5,819 bases of DNA from Actinomycetota bacterium. GTDB taxonomy: Bacteria > Actinomycetota > Actinomycetes > Mycobacteriales > Micromonosporaceae. Position numbers and translations under genes: made by a program. The stretch's first letter is position 1. Each line of letters starts with the position of its first letter. Shown here piece by piece: positions 4,823 through 5,819 of this stretch. The stretch is from positions 1 to 5,819 of the forward strand of contig VAXX01000295.1 in assembly GCA_005885115.1 (NCBI GenBank). Reading direction: 5' to 3'. Under the pieces are notes generated by a model. It did not search any database, was not told the origin of the DNA, and saw nothing but the letters and a program-made list of their open reading frames with translations.

Positions 4823-5819
4823 GTGCACGAGAGTGGCAGCTACGACAATTACGGAGTGAGCCAGCCCGACCAGGGCTGGCCGGTCCCTACCGATCCTCAG
4901 GCGGTTCCGCACCCGCGTACGGGTACCGGATTCGCGGTCGGCCCGACGATGCCGATCCCCGCCGTCCCACCACATGATGGTCAGGTCCCCGGTTCGGTCG
5001 CCGGCACGGCATACTCTGGCGAGGACGCGGCGAGCGGGCAGACCAGGCGCGCCGCGCCCTCCCCCAGACCCCATCCCCCGACGAGCCTTCCTGAGGCAGG
5101 TGGACCGATGGCCGACGCGGACGTTTCACGTGAAACAGAAGACCCACCCCTGGCGCAGGAGGCGAAGCGGGCAGTGGAGATCCTCAACCCGAGCGGCGAG
5201 ATCACGATGCCCCGCCCCGCCCGGCGGCGGGTCGTCTGCGTCGCGAACCAGAAGGGTGGCGTGGGTAAGACGACGACGGCGGTGAACATCGCGGTCGCGC
5301 TGGCCCTGCACGGCAACCGGGTACTGGTTGTCGACCTGGACCCGCAGGGCAACGCCTCGACCGGACTCAACGTGCCGCACCACGCCGGCGTTCCGGACGT
5401 GTACGACTGCCTGATCGACGGTACGCCGCTGGACGACGTCACCCAGGCCGTGGACGGCATCCCCAACCTCGCCTGCGTACCGGCGACCATCGACCTCGCC
5501 GGGGCGGAGATCGAGCTCGTTTCCGTCGTCGCGCGCGAGTCCCGGCTGTCCCGGGCGATCCAGGGTTCGCTGACCGAGTACGACTACGTCTTCATCGACT
5601 GTCCCCCGTCGCTCGGGCTGCTCACGGTCAACGCGCTCGTGGCCGCCCAGGAGGTACTGATCCCGATCCAGTGCGAGTACTACGCCCTGGAAGGGGTACA
5701 GGCGTTGACGAGCAATATCGCTCTGGTCAAGTCGCACCTGAACCCGGGGCTGGAGATCTCGACCGTGCTCCTGACCATGTACGACCGGCGGACCCGGCTG
5801 GCCGACCTCGTGGAGCAGG
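4823..5819 (+). CDS. parA: Chromosome partitioning ATPase ParA (Soj), 3' end outside window
   Basis: ParA is a DNA-bound ATPase that with ParB and parS moves replicated origins apart. The 332 visible residues include the deviant Walker A KGGVGKTT (144-151), the A' motif DLDPQGN (171-177) and Walker B FIDCPP (257-262), followed by LGLLTVNAL and YYALEGVQAL; the last part is cut by the window edge. The frame is open from GTG 4823, with AGGGA at 4811-4815 seven bases upstream, giving a Pro/Gly-rich, probably disordered extension of about 130 residues. An in-frame ATG at 5108 with AGGTGG nearby is an alternative start. I favour 4823 because extensions of this kind are known in Micromonosporaceae ParA proteins. 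The parS palindrome at 5123-5136 encodes Val101-Thr105 (VSRET). parB is expected just downstream. Confidence 0.95.
   Translation, partial: MHESGSYDNYGVSQPDQGWPVPTDPQAVPHPRTGTGFAVGPTMPIPAVPPHDGQVPGSVAGTAYSGEDAASGQTRRAAPSPRPHPPTSLPEAGGPMADADVSRETEDPPLAQEAKRAVEILNPSGEITMPRPARRRVVCVANQKGGVGKTTTAVNIAVALALHGNRVLVVDLDPQGNASTGLNVPHHAGVPDVYDCLIDGTPLDDVTQAVDGIPNLACVPATIDLAGAEIELVSVVARESRLSRAIQGSLTEYDYVFIDCPPSLGLLTVNALVAAQEVLIPIQCEYYALEGVQALTSNIALVKSHLNPGLEISTVLLTMYDRRTRLADLVEQ
5123..5136. promoter_or_regulatory. parS centromere site inside parA
   Basis: GTTTCACGTGAAAC is a perfect 14-base palindrome and matches the core of the widely conserved parS consensus (TGTTTCACGTGAAACA), with the right outer A also present and the left outer T replaced by C. 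ParB binds such sites near the origin and spreads. It lies within codons 101-105 of the long parA frame and uses TCA, CGT and GAA, which are uncommon in this GC-rich sequence, so the DNA site probably dictates the residues. Confidence 0.93.

Noticed and set aside
4190..5074. Minus-strand open frame of 294 codons opposite rsmG and parA
   Set aside because: It is the antisense of two well-supported genes and has no family features; long antisense frames are expected at this GC content.

Overview
The window is the conserved chromosome-origin neighbourhood of a high-GC actinobacterium. GC is roughly 70 percent, several genes start with GTG, and gene order is the standard one. The ParA N-terminus (a long Pro-rich extension, then VSRETEDPPLAQEA) and the style of the YidC C-terminal tail look most like Micromonosporaceae (Micromonospora or Salinispora relatives). 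That placement is from memory of the families, not a search.

Layout: the left end holds the first 340 codons of dnaA on the minus strand, cut by the window edge. A 436-base gene-free stretch follows (1023-1458). It carries DnaA boxes at both ends, a small AT-rich patch between them, and a good promoter for rpmH. From there everything reads on the plus strand: rpmH (ribosomal protein L34), rnpA (RNase P protein), yidD (membrane-insertion efficiency factor), yidC (membrane insertase), khpB/jag (KH-R3H RNA-binding protein), rsmG (16S rRNA methyltransferase) and parA (chromosome partitioning ATPase), which runs off the right end. A parS centromere site lies inside the parA reading frame.

How the genes work together: dnaA with its boxes starts replication. 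ParA with parS (and a ParB that probably lies just beyond the window) segregates the new origins. The rpmH-rnpA-yidD-yidC genes form a tight cluster for ribosome and RNase P biogenesis and for membrane-protein insertion. khpB and rsmG are translationally coupled and act on RNA and ribosomes.

The real oddity is yidC. The reading frame breaks just after the last membrane segment, and a well-conserved stretch that should follow it is missing. A lysine-rich tail continues in another frame. This is either a true frameshifting deletion in an essential gene or an assembly error. I see no mobile element, CRISPR array, tRNA, rRNA or unknown multi-gene system; apart from the items below this is core chromosome.
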